Shown here: one piece after another, positions 44,192 to 56,143 of the stretch
Position numbering within the stretch: the first letter of the stretch is position 1
How the letters are laid out: each line of letters opens with the position of its first letter
Assembly (NCBI GenBank): GCA_036898135.1
Contig: CM072514.1
Location: forward strand, 83,736,622 to 83,800,621
DNA: 64,000 nucleotides
Direction of reading: 5' to 3'
DNA from: Oncomelania hupensis
Lineage: Eukaryota; Mollusca; Gastropoda; Littorinimorpha; Pomatiopsidae
Position numbers and translations under genes: made by a program
The notes under the pieces: generated by a model
What the model saw: the letters and a program-made list of their open reading frames with translations, nothing else
What the model was told of the DNA's origin: nothing
The model's database searches: none

Positions 44192-44232
<41 letters not shown>
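43815..44232. repeat. CTT-rich tracts and polyT
   Basis: (CTT)n at 43818-43866, CTC/CTT at 44037-44098 and a run of about 38 T at 44194-44232. Confidence 0.95.
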
Positions 44233-44234
<2 letters not shown>

Positions 44235-44869
44235 CAACATTTACTTCGCTCCCACCTAAAACTTCGCTTCACATTCGAATGGCTACACATGCAAGCCTAC
44301 GCCTAACATAGATAAAACAACATTATTTTCTCATCCTTGAGGAAAGTTCTTTTTATTAACCTTCCGCGCCTTCTATATATTTACCGTCTTTCGTTAGAAG
44401 GTTCTTCAATGCGCTGACAAGTAGGCGTCGTAGGATAATTTATTGCAGCGGCGCGCGCTACTAAAACTGCCCTACACCGGATTTGTAAAAATTCAAAGCC
44501 GGGTAGTCCCGGTGTGTGTCTGTGAGTGTGTGTATGTGTTGCGTCTGTCTGCTTGCATGTCTGTCTTTGTCTCTCTCTCTCTCTGCGAGTGTGAGTGTAT
44601 GTGTGTGTGTGTGTGGTGTGTGTGTGTGTGTGTGTGTGTGAGTGTGTTTGCGTGCGTATGTAAGTGGGAGTGAGTGTGAGAGAGAGAATGAGAGAGAGAG
44701 AGAGAGTGTTAAACTCAGAATTGAATACTCTAAACCCGGTGAGCCGTCAAAGTTGCCTGTGAAATTTAAATTTTAACCCATGGTTCAAGGATTAGAAGAA
44801 CTGAAATGGGAACGACCCAGAATTACCCTCGATCTTTATCTCAACAAGGTAACGTTTTGAAGAGGAGGA
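44233..44869. other. no gene; TG- and GA-rich runs
   Basis: TG-rich at 44511-44665 and GA-rich at 44675-44706. The rest is not recognised. Confidence 0.5.
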
Positions 44870-44871
44870 TA

Positions 44872-44938
<67 letters not shown>

Positions 44939-45464
44939 ATAATAATAATATTAATAACGGATTTTTATATAACGGGTACTCCAGCCTATGACCAGACTCA
45001 CCACGCTTTACATAGTCATTACATATAAATACATGCACTCAATAAAACATCGCTTTTGCTACAATACACCAAAAGACGGAACAGTAAAGGTACAAACTAT
45101 TTACAACTATGTACACAAATTACAAAAAAAAAGACAGAAATAGACTATTTACAACTATGTACACAAATGACAAAAAAGACAGAAATAGAATAGCAAAAAC
45201 CTATTCACAGCTATTTATATGCCCGGTTAGGCCCAGGAGGAAAAACAGTATAAATATTTACAGCCGTGTATACACTTACGGATCAGACAGAGACAAAAGA
45301 GGAGAGAATGGCAGCGGGATACAAATCAGTCTGAATAATGCAGTTTGAAGAGGTGGGTTTTGAGGGCCTTTTTGAATGCTTGTGTTGATTGTATGTTGCG
45401 GATATGGGAGGGAAGGGAATTCCACTGCTTAGGTGCGGAGTAAGTGAATGCACGTTGGCCGTAT

Positions 45465-45470
<6 letters not shown>
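44870..45470 (-). pseudogene. CR1/L2-like LINE, 3' end fragment
   Basis: On the minus strand the DNA just left of 45470 encodes the C-terminal signature of CR1/L2-type LINEs: YGQRAFTYSAPKQWNSLPSH, then AFKKALKTHLFKLHY and a stop near 45328. A ~370-bp presumed 3' UTR follows, ending in GTTATATAAAAATCCG and an (ATT)n/(ACT)n tail at 44872-44955. The 5' side dissolves into an AGT array. Confidence 0.7.
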
Positions 45471-45503
<33 letters not shown>

Positions 45504-45597
45504 ATAGTAGAAATAGTTGTAGTAGTAATAGTAGTAGTAGTAATAGTAGTAGTAGTAGTAATAATAATAGTAGTAGTAATAGTAGTAGCAGTAGTAA

Positions 45598-45644
<47 letters not shown>

Positions 45645-45645
45645 A
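45465..45645. repeat. (AGT)n microsatellite
   Basis: About 55 AGT/AAT triplets. Confidence 0.97.
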
Positions 45646-46090
45646 GAGAGATATAGAAGAATACATTCATAGAAATAATGTTACATCAACTGCATCACCT
45701 GTTAGTTTTAAAAAAAAGAAGCTATAGCGTTATCGCAAACAAAAATGTTAATAAACAATAGTAAAAATAATTGTAACGAAATCTTTATTTAAGTTCTCCC
45801 ATTATATACACACACATTTGTACACACACCCACACCCCCCCCCCACACACACACAGCCACACACACAAACATACAGAGATACAGGCACACTCACGCACGC
45901 ACACACACACACACACACACACCCCACCCCACACACACACACACACAATTTCCACCCCTACAAAACATAAAAAAGGAAGTCAATCCGGAACGTTCCTTCG
46001 ACAAATTAAGATGGTGCAATACCTTGCAGCTTGACTAGTCATACAAAAGAATTTTTAAAAAAGTGTAAGCTTAAGCCGAACTCTTTCGGT
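45646..46090. other. no gene; CA-rich tracts
   Basis: (CA)n with C runs at 45805-45950. Confidence 0.6.
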
Positions 46091-46162
46091 AATTTCTTCT
46101 TCTTCTTCTTCTTCTTCTTCTTCTTCTTCTTCTTCTTCTTCTTCTTCTTCTTCTTCTTCTTC
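46091..46162. repeat. (CTT)n microsatellite
   Basis: About 23 TTC triplets. Confidence 0.97.
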
Positions 46163-46370
46163 CTTATTACCTTTTGATAGAAGGGGGCCTATCGTCTGAC
46201 AATAGACCACAAGCGCCTAGCCCTGTTTTAATTTTATTTGGTTAGTTATTTGTCTTGCGACAGCAAGCGTCATTGAAAAGTGCCATCATAACATTCTCTA
46301 GATACGTCATTTTTGTCTTGTTCTCCCTTTACGTCCCTTTTAGTTATCTTTCCATTATTTTTCATTTATG

Positions 46371-46375
<5 letters not shown>

Positions 46376-46443
<68 letters not shown>
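46376..46443. repeat. (CT)n microsatellite
   Basis: About 34 CT dinucleotides. Confidence 0.97.
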
Positions 46444-46447
<4 letters not shown>

Positions 46448-46559
46448 AACATTTTGTTGTCCATAACAACAGTAACAAGAACCACAAAACGACAACAAAT
46501 GAACAGACTGCAAAAGCACAACTACCACCATTAGTATCAGTGGGGGAAGAGGGGGGGGG

Positions 46560-46810
46560 GAACAAATCCGACGTAACTCTCGATTTCCAAAAAGCGTTTG
46601 ACAGAGTCTGTGTCGACGATCTCTTTAAAGTATTGAGGGATTCCCAGCAGTGGAAAGACTCGTGGTCGTCTAGCAACGTTTCAACGCCATGGTTAGCAGA
46701 ACAGACTAATGAGCAACCAGCTAAGGGAATTCCGTCCCTTCTGTAAATTGACTTTGGGTGTTATACAAGGATGTTTTCTAGTTCTTGTTGCAAACCTTCC
46801 TTCAGCAGCA
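46560..46810 (+). pseudogene. degraded LINE reverse-transcriptase relic
   Basis: One frame reads LDFQKAFDRVCVDDLFKVLR, matching the LINE motif DFsKAFDrV. After stops and frame changes another reads LGVIQGCFLVLVANLP, a decayed version of GVPQGSvLGPlLF..yiNDLP. The distance between the two is far shorter than in an intact RT, so material has been lost. The YADD box is not present. Confidence 0.65.
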
Positions 46811-46914
46811 ACTCAAACAAAGGTCCAATAACAAAGAACAACTCAGATTTTGTTGGTAATCAACTACTATAAGAAAAAAAGCATCCGCCGCCATTACGAC
46901 GACGACGATCACCA

Positions 46915-48355
46915 CCACAACATTGTAACAAGAGGACCAGTTTACCCAGCACAATTTGAGCTTTTGCTTGTTTGGTCAGTGTACACTTAGAAGGTTACTG
47001 TTAATCTGAAGCAGACGACAGAAGTGATCATGCATAACACAGTTGTAGCTTGACGCCCGCACAGTTAGTGACATCATCGCAGCTTACGTTGTAGAGCTCC
47101 GAGGTTTCATCCAATGAGAACACAGCTAGGTTAGGTAGAACCAGAGCAGTACACAGTTACACTCTGACAGAATCTCTCCACTGAGCAGACTTAGGAAAGC
47201 AGGACTTGTTGAATATTCAAATTCAAGCAAGTTAGCCACGGCCTGACATTGTCAAAAAGGTAAATGAACATATTTCTGTTTCATCGTGATGTATTTATAT
47301 TATTGTTGAATTATGTGTGTGAAATTTGCTCTGCATAGAATGAATTGTTAGTCCAACGTTGCGTGACCACATGTCGAATACGACCGGGTTTGACGCCATG
47401 TTGAAATCCGTATGGACCGACTGTTGTTTAGCCAATATGTATGCTTGCAGACCAGTGGCTGTACCAGAGAATGTGTATAATATTAATTCTTTCTCTATGT
47501 GTATAGTTAGCCATGATTTATATTTATATATGTATAGGAAATTAGAGTGGAGATTCCAGTGGATTATGGACTTAGCAGAATGTTCGTCGCTTATGTATAG
47601 AGATGTGGAGCTAATCACTGAGGGCTACTTCGGCCTTCAGTGAGACGCTCTGCACACACCTATTCTACAGGGTTGTGCAGAATTTCGTCTCATATGTTAC
47701 AGATGAGCAGGCATTGAATCGTGAGCCCAACTCTGCGAAAGACCAGAACAAGTAGTAGCTGAAAGTTGGTCTGCAGAGGCCTCTCTAGCAATAAGCAAAG
47801 AGAGCCCACCAGTCTAGCCCCAGGGAAAAAACTCCAAGACAACACAGCGTGTCAAGGAATCAACCGCAACACAGCTCTTCGGACACTGAGCTAAGTACAC
47901 AGCCCTCAGTGCACCAAACTCTGTATAAACAGGACCACAGTTGTCCACTCTTCAAGAACTCTGACCATTAGGGCAGAAAGTATCCAGTGCCTGATGAAGA
48001 TAAAATAGCTGCCCAGAACTATCCAGAGCTAACCATTCGCTTTGACATTTAAACTTTTAAGTTAGTTTTGTACTTCAAAGATCGTGTATAGAGTAGAGAA
48101 AATAAATGTGTGATTTTTACTGTTATCAAGTGGCTGGACTACATATGTTTCATAGCCGTGTGAGAGCTAGTGTGACAGTGATCTTTTACCATTTTTCTAT
48201 CTATCTCTGTACCCCAGCCTAAACACAGACCGAGCTTAACCAATAAATGTATTAGGTTAAGTCACAGGGAGATTCACTAGCGATCCCCATAGACTAAGAC
48301 GAGTGGGTAATAGCATTCCATTGTGCAGAGCCCAGCAACAATAAACCCCACGTCA
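46915..48355 (+). mobile_element. LR, ~1.4 kb dispersed repeat, plus copy
   Basis: Collinear with 8216-6806 on the minus strand. It contains GACATTGTCAAAAAGGTAAAT, GCAGACCAGTGGCTGTACC, GAGACGCTCTGCACACACC, AATAAATGTGTGATTTT and GACGAGTGGGTAATAGCATTCC. The start (CATTGTAACAAGAGG) is diverged. A 94-codon frame at 47359-47643 is not conserved in the other copy. It may derive from an LTR plus leader of an unknown retroelement. Confidence 0.7.
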
Positions 48356-48359
48356 CAAA

Positions 48360-48434
<75 letters not shown>

Positions 48435-48435
48435 T
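48356..48435. repeat. (ATC)n microsatellite
   Basis: About 25 uninterrupted ATC triplets ending the LR copy, as in its sister. Confidence 0.97.
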
Positions 48436-48524
48436 GTTGATTGATTTAGGTTTTCTGCTGTTATAATTGTGGGCCAATTATTTACCTGTCTTACCTGATT
48501 TTATTTCTATGAAGCTGGACGTTT

Positions 48525-48597
48525 AGAATGAATGCGTGAGTACTGCGCTTTGAACTGATATTGTTCCTCAGGAAAAAGCGCTATAAAAATATTATTA

Positions 48598-48666
<69 letters not shown>
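48525..48666 (+). mobile_element. SINE/LINE tail with (ATT)n
   Basis: GTACTGCGCTTTGAACTG and GGAAAAAGCGCTATAAAAAT run directly into an ATT array at 48590-48666. Confidence 0.6.
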
Positions 48667-48667
<1 letters not shown>

Positions 48668-49532
48668 ATTGGGGATTTTTAAAACCAAACTTATATCGTA
48701 GGCATTCGACCACAGAGGGGATGGCGCAACATGTCAAGTCCTGTTTTACATGTGAATGGTTCACGTAGTCATAAGGACTGAGGCTGATCATCCACTCCAT
48801 ATTGGTAGACATTGTTACCCCCACCTGACTTGGCACGGGTACAATAGGTAAAATGACCCCTTTACAATACTCCTACCCTTCAAACTACCCCCATCCCTAT
48901 TACACCCACTGTGAGGTTCGTAAAGTTAAACGGGTACACAGCTAAATTAGTTATTCTCATAACAACACATAACTGACCTGATTAAAACAAAAATTCCTGT
49001 AAGCTTACAGTACCTTAAATACTATGATAATAAGCTTTTAAACATTAAGTACATAAATGTGTGCATATTTATGCCCGTGTATGTATGAGGTATAAGGTAA
49101 AATAACATGACGGGTAAGCTAGTAATTTAAAGTACGTTTTGAGCAACTCACAAACGCGCACACACACATACACACATTCTGACAATTTATTCAGAATTTT
49201 GGACAGAGAGGTACTAGTCTATACAAAGCGTCATCTGCTGATTGAGATACAACATTGATCACAACAGGCGCATGAAGAAAGTGAACTCACAACCACGCGA
49301 CCGCAACACACACAACATCCACACTGGCGTAATGGACACACAGTAAACATCCCCCCCCCCTTCCTCCCTCCCCCCTCGTGGATTTGAAATATGGACAAAG
49401 GAATGAATAATATAACTGTATGGACTGTTCTGTGGCAATTTATTCCATACACATACGCGCACGCCACGAACACACAAACACACACACACGTACGTACAGT
49501 GCTTCATACCCCTCCCCCTACCCCTCCTCTCC
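48667..49532. other. no recognisable gene
   Basis: C-run at 49351-49375 and CA words at 49150-49175 and 49470-49490. Otherwise nothing recognised. Confidence 0.45.
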
Positions 49533-50370
49533 CTCCAATATCTCCAGATCACTGGTACAGTATTGGTAGCCAGTAGTCTCCAATATCTCCAGATCACTGG
49601 TACAGTATTGGTAGCCAGTAGTCTCCAATATCTCCAGATCACTGGTACAGTATTGGTAGCCAGTAGTCTCCAATATCTCCAGATCAATGGTACAGTACTG
49701 GTAGCCAGTAGTCTCCAATATCTCCAGATCACTGGTACAGTATTGGTAGCCACCTTTCTCTCTCTCCAATATCTCCAGATCACTGGTACAGTATTGGTAG
49801 CCAGTAGTCTCCAATATCTCCAGATCACTGGTACAGTATTGGTAGCCAGTAGTCTCCAATATCTCCAGATCACTGGTACAGTATTGGTAGCCAGTAGTCT
49901 CCAATATCTCCATATCACTGGTACAGTATTGGTAGCCAGTAGTCTCCAATATCTCCAGATCACTGGTACAGTATTGGTAGCCAGTAGTCTCCAATATCTC
50001 CATATCACTGGTACAGTATTGGTAGCCAGTAGTCTCCAATATCTTCAGATCACTGGTACAGTATTGGTAGCCAGTAGTCTCCAATATCTTCAGATCACTG
50101 GTACAGTATTGGTAGCCAGTAGTCTCCAATATCTTCAGATCACTGGTAGAGTATTGGTAGCCACCTTTCTCTCTCTCCAATATCTCCAGATCACTGGTAC
50201 AGTACTGGTAGCCACCCTCCTCACTCCAATATCTCCAGATCACTGGTACAGTACTGGTAGCCACCCTCCTCACTCCAATATCTCCAGATCACTGGTACAG
50301 TATTGGTAGCCACCCTCCTCTCACTCCAATATCTCCAGATCACTGGTACAGTGTTGGTAGCCAGTAGTCT
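49533..50370. repeat. 45-bp minisatellite open on both strands
   Basis: About 18 units; each holds CCAATATCTCCAGATCACTG, GTACAGTATTGGTAGCC and AGTAGTCT. Some units swap the end for CACCTTTCTCTCT or CACCCTCCTCACT. Because 45 is divisible by three and the unit lacks stops, both strands give frames of about 250 codons with a 15-residue period. I see no initiation context, signal or splice sites to support translation. Confidence 0.95.
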
Positions 50371-50404
50371 ACCAAAGCCACTCGGAAAACAAACCCACCT
50401 TTCT

Positions 50405-50567
50405 TCCATTCGTGCAGACACGCATTCACACACACACACACACTCACACCCTCACTCACGCACACCCACACACCCACTCCCTCTTTCGATCAAAATAACC
50501 CACACTCTCTCTATATTCTCTCTCCATCACTCTATGGCACATTACTATCTCTCCCAAACAAATAACG

Positions 50568-50605
<38 letters not shown>

Positions 50606-50700
50606 TCTCTCTCTTCCCCCCCCCTCTCTCTCTCACACACACACTCTCTTCCTCTCTCTCTCTCTCTCTTACACGCACATACTATCTCTTTCAAACACAC
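50405..50700. repeat. CA- and CT-rich microsatellites
   Basis: (CA)n at 50425-50475 and (CT)n blocks at 50571-50602 and 50618-50675. Confidence 0.9.
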
Positions 50701-50714
50701 TGAGCACTGAATTG

Positions 50715-50870
50715 GAGGCCCCCACTTGCTGCAATGGGCGCACAGTTTGACGCTCAGACCACTGAGCACCATCCTAGGCGACCGGGATGGGGAAGAAAGA
50801 AAAACTACACTGAAACAACCATCAGACCAATAGCAACAGTAAGATGGCCAGTGCTCGCAGCCATTCTATC
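50715..50870 (-). mobile_element. SINE family 2, internal fragment
   Basis: CACTTGCTGCAATGGGCGC and ACGCTCAGACCACTGAGCAC match the complement found at 37965-38025. Confidence 0.65.
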
Positions 50871-51157
50871 TTTCTCTTTTTCTCCCTCTCTCTCTCCCTC
50901 CCTCCTCTACTCAATCCCAGTGTCCTCCCTTTGAAAATTAGCAATACGTGATCGGACGATAAATTAAATTGGCTGAACCTGTCTGACCTATCCCACAACA
51001 CTTTAGTTCAGTGCAGTTCAGTACACTAACACCCACGCGCCTCCACTCCTACCAGAAGCCATGAACTGTCCACACTTGCCATTCTATAGAATTTTGGTAA
51101 ATGTAACTGTAGGAGTCTCGTGTTTATAGCTCACGAGCATAGATACATACATCCATC
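50871..51157. other. no recognisable feature
   Basis: Nothing recognised. Confidence 0.4.
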
Positions 51158-51312
51158 CTATCCTATCCCGTAACTCGGAAGTCGTTGGGGCATCACTGAT
51201 GACCGTTAAACCAGCGTATTCCGTCTTTCTCTGTCCTCAGCTATCATTATGGCTTCGATCAGTGTCAAGCTGGTCCATTCTCGAATGTTGTCCTCCCACC
51301 TCTTTTTCATAC
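51158..51312 (-). mobile_element. RTE-like LINE, 3' fragment
   Basis: TCCTATCCTATCCCGTAAC is the complement of the tail. CTGTCCTCAGCTATCATTATGG and TCTCGAATGTTGTCCTCCC are complements of the coding end. Confidence 0.85.
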
Positions 51313-51405
51313 AAACATACATACATAGGCTTACACACATACATACACACATACACATACATACATACACATTCATACATACATACACATATACATACAC
51401 ACAAC
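51313..51405. repeat. (CATA)n microsatellite
   Basis: Imperfect ACAT/CACA units. Confidence 0.9.
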
Positions 51406-51410
51406 ACCGT

Positions 51411-51663
51411 GTAGAAACGCCGTTGTGATGACTTTTATGAAACTCTACATACGTTACATTGACAATTTTACGAATTTGTCCATTTTTTTAAGCTAACCCT
51501 AACCCTAACTCTAATCCTAACCCAAGCCCTAACCCTTAACCTAACCCGAAGCCCAACAAAGCCCTAACCCTAACGAAACACTGCTTTGACGTCAAAATAA
51601 CGGGGTCCGTCAAAAGAAAGTACGTAGAGGTTCAAGTGTATGTCAGAATAACGACTTTTCTAC
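51411..51663 (+). mobile_element. MITE-like element carrying CCCTAA tract, copy 2
   Basis: Begins GTAGAAACGCCGTTGTGATGA and ends in an imperfect complement (GAATAACGACTTTTCTAC). It contains TTTTTTTAAGCTAACCCTAAC, a ~70-bp degenerate CCCTAA tract, then TTTGACGTCAAAATAACG. The order matches copy 1 read from the other strand. CA repeats lie on both sides. Confidence 0.7.
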
Positions 51664-51667
51664 CTAG

Positions 51668-51668
<1 letters not shown>

Positions 51669-51721
<53 letters not shown>

Positions 51722-51792
51722 ACACACACACGCACACACCCACACCCACACAAACATACACACAAACATACATACATACATACATACACACA
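51669..51792. repeat. (CA)n(CATA)n microsatellite
   Basis: About 26 CA units then mixed CATA. Confidence 0.97.
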
Positions 51793-52380
51793 TTACATTA
51801 CATGGTTATTGCTTTTGGTCCAGCGGACTCTTCCGAGCCAAATCAGGACCAGAGAAATGAAAGAGGACTCACCCCTGATCCGCATAAAAGATCTGCCGAA
51901 ACAACCCTAGTGGTAACACTGAAGGCAATCTACCAGCCGGTCACTTTACAATAAAGACATTCCACGCAGGGGACGCTGAGGCTATACTTTAATTTATCTA
52001 ACACCAGTTTACAAAAAACAAAATAGAATACAAACATCATTATACAATAATAACAAAACACATACAAATAAAATGACTACATTGCCAAATAATAACATCA
52101 TAGGAAGCCCCAGTTACCATTTGGCAGAAAGCATCCAATATTCCCGTGCTGATCCAACAGACCTCACACACAAATGAGGATTTTTGTCCCGGAAGAGTTT
52201 TCAAGAAAAAAGGTAGGTGACTGGTCTAACGAAGAAGAAGATAGTATAGTAGATTGATAGGACACAGTAGGAATGAGAAAGAACAAAGGAGAAAGACAGT
52301 GACAGTGGGAATTTAAAGCACTACATTTCCAGAAAGTGGGGATATTATTTATACTGAAACCCCCGGCACCTCCACGGGGA
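51793..52380 (-). mobile_element. Rep-D retroposon, copy 5
   Basis: Minus copy from CATTACATTACATGG (tail) to CCCCCGGCACCTCCACGGGG. ATACATACAC-like words on both sides could be a target duplication but lie in simple sequence. Confidence 0.9.
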
Positions 52381-52665
52381 GATACATACACGTACATACT
52401 TATACATACATATACCAACATATACATACACATACATGCATATACATACAAATACATACATATGTATACATATAACCATACAAATGCATAAATACATATA
52501 CATAAATACATATATACATACATATATATATATACATACACACATACATATACATACATATATAAATACGCATACATATATACATACATATACATAAATA
52601 TACATATACATATATACATACATACACACATACAGACAGAAAGACAGAAAGACAGACCGACAGAC
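52381..52665. repeat. (ATAC)n-rich tract
   Basis: Imperfect ACAT/ATAT tetramers then AGACAGAA. Confidence 0.95.
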
Positions 52666-53284
52666 AGGTTTGTAAGATATTGGGGTCTCCTTTTGCTGGA
52701 TTCCTTCCCATAAAAGCAGTTACTAGAATAATATAGTTAATAAATTGGCAAAGCGATGAGCAATAAAATTAAATGACACATATAACGATATAAAGCCTTC
52801 AGTATTTGAATTAATATCTTTATTAGAAAATAATTCAAAACTATAATTTACCTAGCAATAGAAAGAGTGACAATTTTTCTTGTCCAAGACATTTATGTAA
52901 AATTATCAATAAACTAAGAGTAAATTCATGAAACATCAAGTTTTCAAAAGATGTAGTTTTTTCTTGTGTACAACCGATAGATGGTAAACATATTTTATTT
53001 TAATGTCTTATTTTGGTTCTGTTATATAAAGATAAGAATGTCGATGTAACTAGGCAAGAATACATTAACATTTTGTTGCATAGTCCGGCAATGATAGATA
53101 TTGCCCGTATAATTTAGGTGTTTACCGTTGTTAAACTTCTGTAGTAATGTTAGATACTTTGTATGATTATAGTTCATCTTTAAATGGTTAAATTTTATTA
53201 TATGTTTGTGTCCATGCATGTGAATGAGTGTATGTTGTAAAATCACATATGTCAAAAGACGTTAAAATAAACTGTTGTGTTGAA
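52666..53284. other. no recognisable feature
   Basis: AT-rich DNA with no gene recognised. Confidence 0.4.
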
Positions 53285-53442
53285 CAAACAAACAAACAAA
53301 CAAACAAACAAACAAACAAACAAACATACATACATACATACCTACATACATACCACCTACATTCATACATACATACATACATACATACATACATACATAC
53401 ATACATACATACATACATACATACATACATACATACATACAT
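53285..53442. repeat. (CAAA)n(CATA)n microsatellite
   Basis: About 10 ACAA then some 28 ACAT units. Confidence 0.97.
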
Positions 53443-53564
53443 AGACTACAAGGCCTATACCATTCTACATACTTTGAGAACTTTGGACGAAGAAGACTTC
53501 ATGAATCTCGAGAACTAGGTAACAACAGGTAGCATACTGTATAAATAGGTCCATTATTCGCTTG

Positions 53565-53605
53565 GAAGTCCGGGGACGTTAGTTTATCCTCTGAACTGAA
53601 CTGAA
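53565..53605 (+). repeat. LINE-like 3' end relic with (GAACT)n tail
   Basis: GTCCGGGGACGTTAGTTTATC followed by CTGAACTGAACTGAACT. Complement of the relic core at 775-835. Confidence 0.45.
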
Positions 53606-53740
53606 CTTGAAAGAAAATGTTACGTCACAATTGTCATGTTACGGAGTACTATTTTATAACCCTGAATGATAGACATCAGAACAATTGTAAAAATAGCACA
53701 CAATTCTCCTTGTGAATATTTATAAGGACAATGAAGGATT

Positions 53741-53993
53741 TTTTGGGTCCCACCGCCTTAGCTCAAGTGTTAGAGCGTTCGCCTGACACACCGATGACCC
53801 AGGTTCGAATCCCGTGGTGGGCGATATAAAATGTGGCCATTTTCACTGTCCATTTTAGCAGTATGATTGCTTTGGTGGTTCAGTGCTGATTTAAGTCTCT
53901 ATACCTTGTTCCCTGGGATGGTTATCCCAGTCTGCCATATCGCCAATGGTGGGTGTAGACGTTAAACCTCAATGTTAATAATAGTCTGTAATT
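53741..53993 (+). mobile_element. SINE family 1, complete, with target duplication
   Basis: The tRNA-like head (TTAGCTCAAGTGTTAGAGCG, GGTTCGAATCC), body and end match 438-668. A 12-bp duplication CAATGAAGGATT flanks it at 53729-53740 and 53994-54005, showing LINE-type insertion. Confidence 0.9.
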
Positions 53994-54005
53994 CAATGAA
54001 GGATT

Positions 54006-54239
54006 CTCTATTCTGTATACAGGCTTTCGGAAATAGAGAAAAGCCAATTTTTAAATCTGTGTAATTCATTTTAAGCATGCATATAATTATGAATTTGAAA
54101 GGCTCGGACTGCCTTACATTGACAATTTATTTGGTTTAAATCGCCATTTTCCAACGCCATCTACATGATTGGTTACAAAGTAACTCCGTAGTGTAGATTG
54201 CATATAACCTTGGTAAATAATCATCTATTTGCTTTACAC
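54006..54239. other. no recognisable feature
   Basis: Nothing recognised. Confidence 0.4.
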
Positions 54240-54580
54240 AAAATGTAGCGTGATCCTTACTGTAGTAGAATTTAATTGCTGATCTAATCTTACAGCGAAA
54301 ACAGCAGCCCCTAACAGTCCTTTGCCTGACGCTGCACGACCGAGTTCAGCTGACATAAGACATACGACATGCGACATAAGATCATATCAAGTTGTCAGGC
54401 AACAGGGCCAATATGAGCTGTTCCCGTCACTGTGAGACGAACTCAAAGATTAGCAAGGTGGATTCTATTTCTGCAAGGATCACAATGCATGTTGGTTTCA
54501 TGCAAACGCAGCACTCTTTATAGAAGTGATCAGCAATTTGCAATAGGGAGTAACTTTTCAACCACCCTGTCTAGTAACCA
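54240..54580. repeat. interspersed repeat E, second copy
   Basis: 54250-54285 (GTAGTAGAATTTAATTGCTGATCT) matches the 21770-21800 direction. 54480-54575 matches 21600-21690 in reverse (TTTCATGCAAACGCAGCACTC, TTTTCAACCACC). The internal order is thus rearranged or the ends are inverted repeats. Confidence 0.5.
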
Positions 54581-54785
54581 TTCTTCAGCATAATAAAGAG
54601 CGTGTTCACTCTTTCAAAGTAAGATCTAAAGACAGCGAGATCGGTTATCAGATCTAAAGGCAGAATCAACAAACGTAGTACGAGTCCTTTTTATTTACAC
54701 TACCAATTTCCTTGTGCAATTAAGATTAGCATCTGGTCAGTCAAGGTCCGTTAAGGGCGGTCAAGGTTCTCACCACATATGACCT

Positions 54786-54786
<1 letters not shown>

Positions 54787-54842
<56 letters not shown>

Positions 54843-55205
54843 TGTAAATTTTTAAGTGCCTAACCAATGGCTCTAGGCCCTTTACAAAAGTAATATATAT
54901 TACAATCAACATATAAACACAACTAAACATGGACAGAGACTACAAATGTACATAGCAAAACAGATACATGCACAACAACTATCAGTCTCAGACACGAACA
55001 CATACACCAGTATCACATACCATACTGTTAAAATGTAATATTGGTCCGTTAGAAGAGGGGTGGGGGAAAGTGGGGGGGGGGGGGGAAGTGACAGACTGTG
55101 AGAACGAAAGGATTTTAAGCCGGGTTGTTGTAGTGCTGTGTGAAGATAAATGTTTTCAGTTGGTTTTTGAAAGAGTCAAGGCCAGGGAGCAGAACTCTCC
55201 ATGAG
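54787..55205 (-). mobile_element. (AAT)n-tailed LINE 3' end
   Basis: AAT array at 54787-54841, then CTGTAAATTTTTAAGTGCC and GGGCCTAGAGCC-like complements. Near 55150-55200 the minus strand reads a weak SLALTLSKTN-KHLF, recalling the FKk.LKThLF end of CR1/L2-type LINEs. Degraded. Confidence 0.45.
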
Positions 55206-55739
55206 CAGTGATGATCCTATATTGAGTGGAATAAAATATGTCTAGAAAGACAGCAGTCATCTTACCATCGAAGGATACGGCAGTGTGATATTGATACTGG
55301 TCGACTTCGCTAGCTTCCAGTCGTCCTTCACGGTGTCTTCGGTATAATAGCGTGAAACTCGCCAGGATTGTCTCCGTCCAGATGTCGCTCAATATGGGGG
55401 TGGACTTAACTACAGTTATGCCTTTTCACTGCCGTTCATATTCCTTGACTTGGCGCTAGGAACATAAGATGGAAATTTTTGACAGCACTATCTGAAGTCG
55501 GTCGTCTAGATCTAAAAGCTTCATTGCGGACTGGGAGTTTTATTTGTACAAATTTATTTTTTTTTGGCAGTATCCATGAAAGTGTCTTCAGGTTTGCCTT
55601 ATGATTCACAGCTTGGAATCTGGGATCCACATACTGCTGAGATTATTGCATAATGTCATATATGACCATTTTAAATCCCAACATAATGGACAGATTAAAA
55701 AAAAATTCAGGGATTTGTGTTCCTTCTTCTAATACTTCT
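55206..55739. other. no recognisable feature
   Basis: Short frames only. Confidence 0.4.
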
Positions 55740-56143
55740 TTTTTTCCATCATCTGCGTCTTCTGCTGCTTCAACCTCTTCATGCTTCTTCTTTCTTTTTT
55801 CTTTATTTCTTCTTCCTTTCTTTCTTTCTTGCTTCTTGTTTCTTGTTCTTCTCTTCTTGTTCTTGTTGTTCTTGTTCTTGTTCTCTTTCTTGTTGCTGTT
55901 GCTGTTGTTGTTGTTGTTGTTGTTGTTGTCGTTGTTGTCGTTGTTGTTGTTGTTGTTGTTGTTGTTGTTCTTCTTCTTCTTCTTCTTCTTCTTCTTCTTC
56001 TTCTTCTTCTTCTTCTTCTTCTTTTTGTTGTTGTTGTTGTTGTTGTTGTTGCTCTTCTTCTTCTTCTTCTTCTTCTTCTTCTTCTTCTTCTTCTTCTTCT
56101 TCTTCTTCTTCTTCTTCTTCTTCTTCTTCTTCTTCTTCTTGTA
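55740..56143. repeat. (CTT)n/(GTT)n compound microsatellite
   Basis: Alternating CTT and GTT blocks over 400 bp. All long frames here are artefacts. Confidence 0.97.

Noticed and set aside
49259..50309. Overlapping ~250-codon frames on both strands with 15-residue repeats
   Set aside because: Explained fully by a stop-free 45-bp tandem repeat; no start context, signal or splice evidence.
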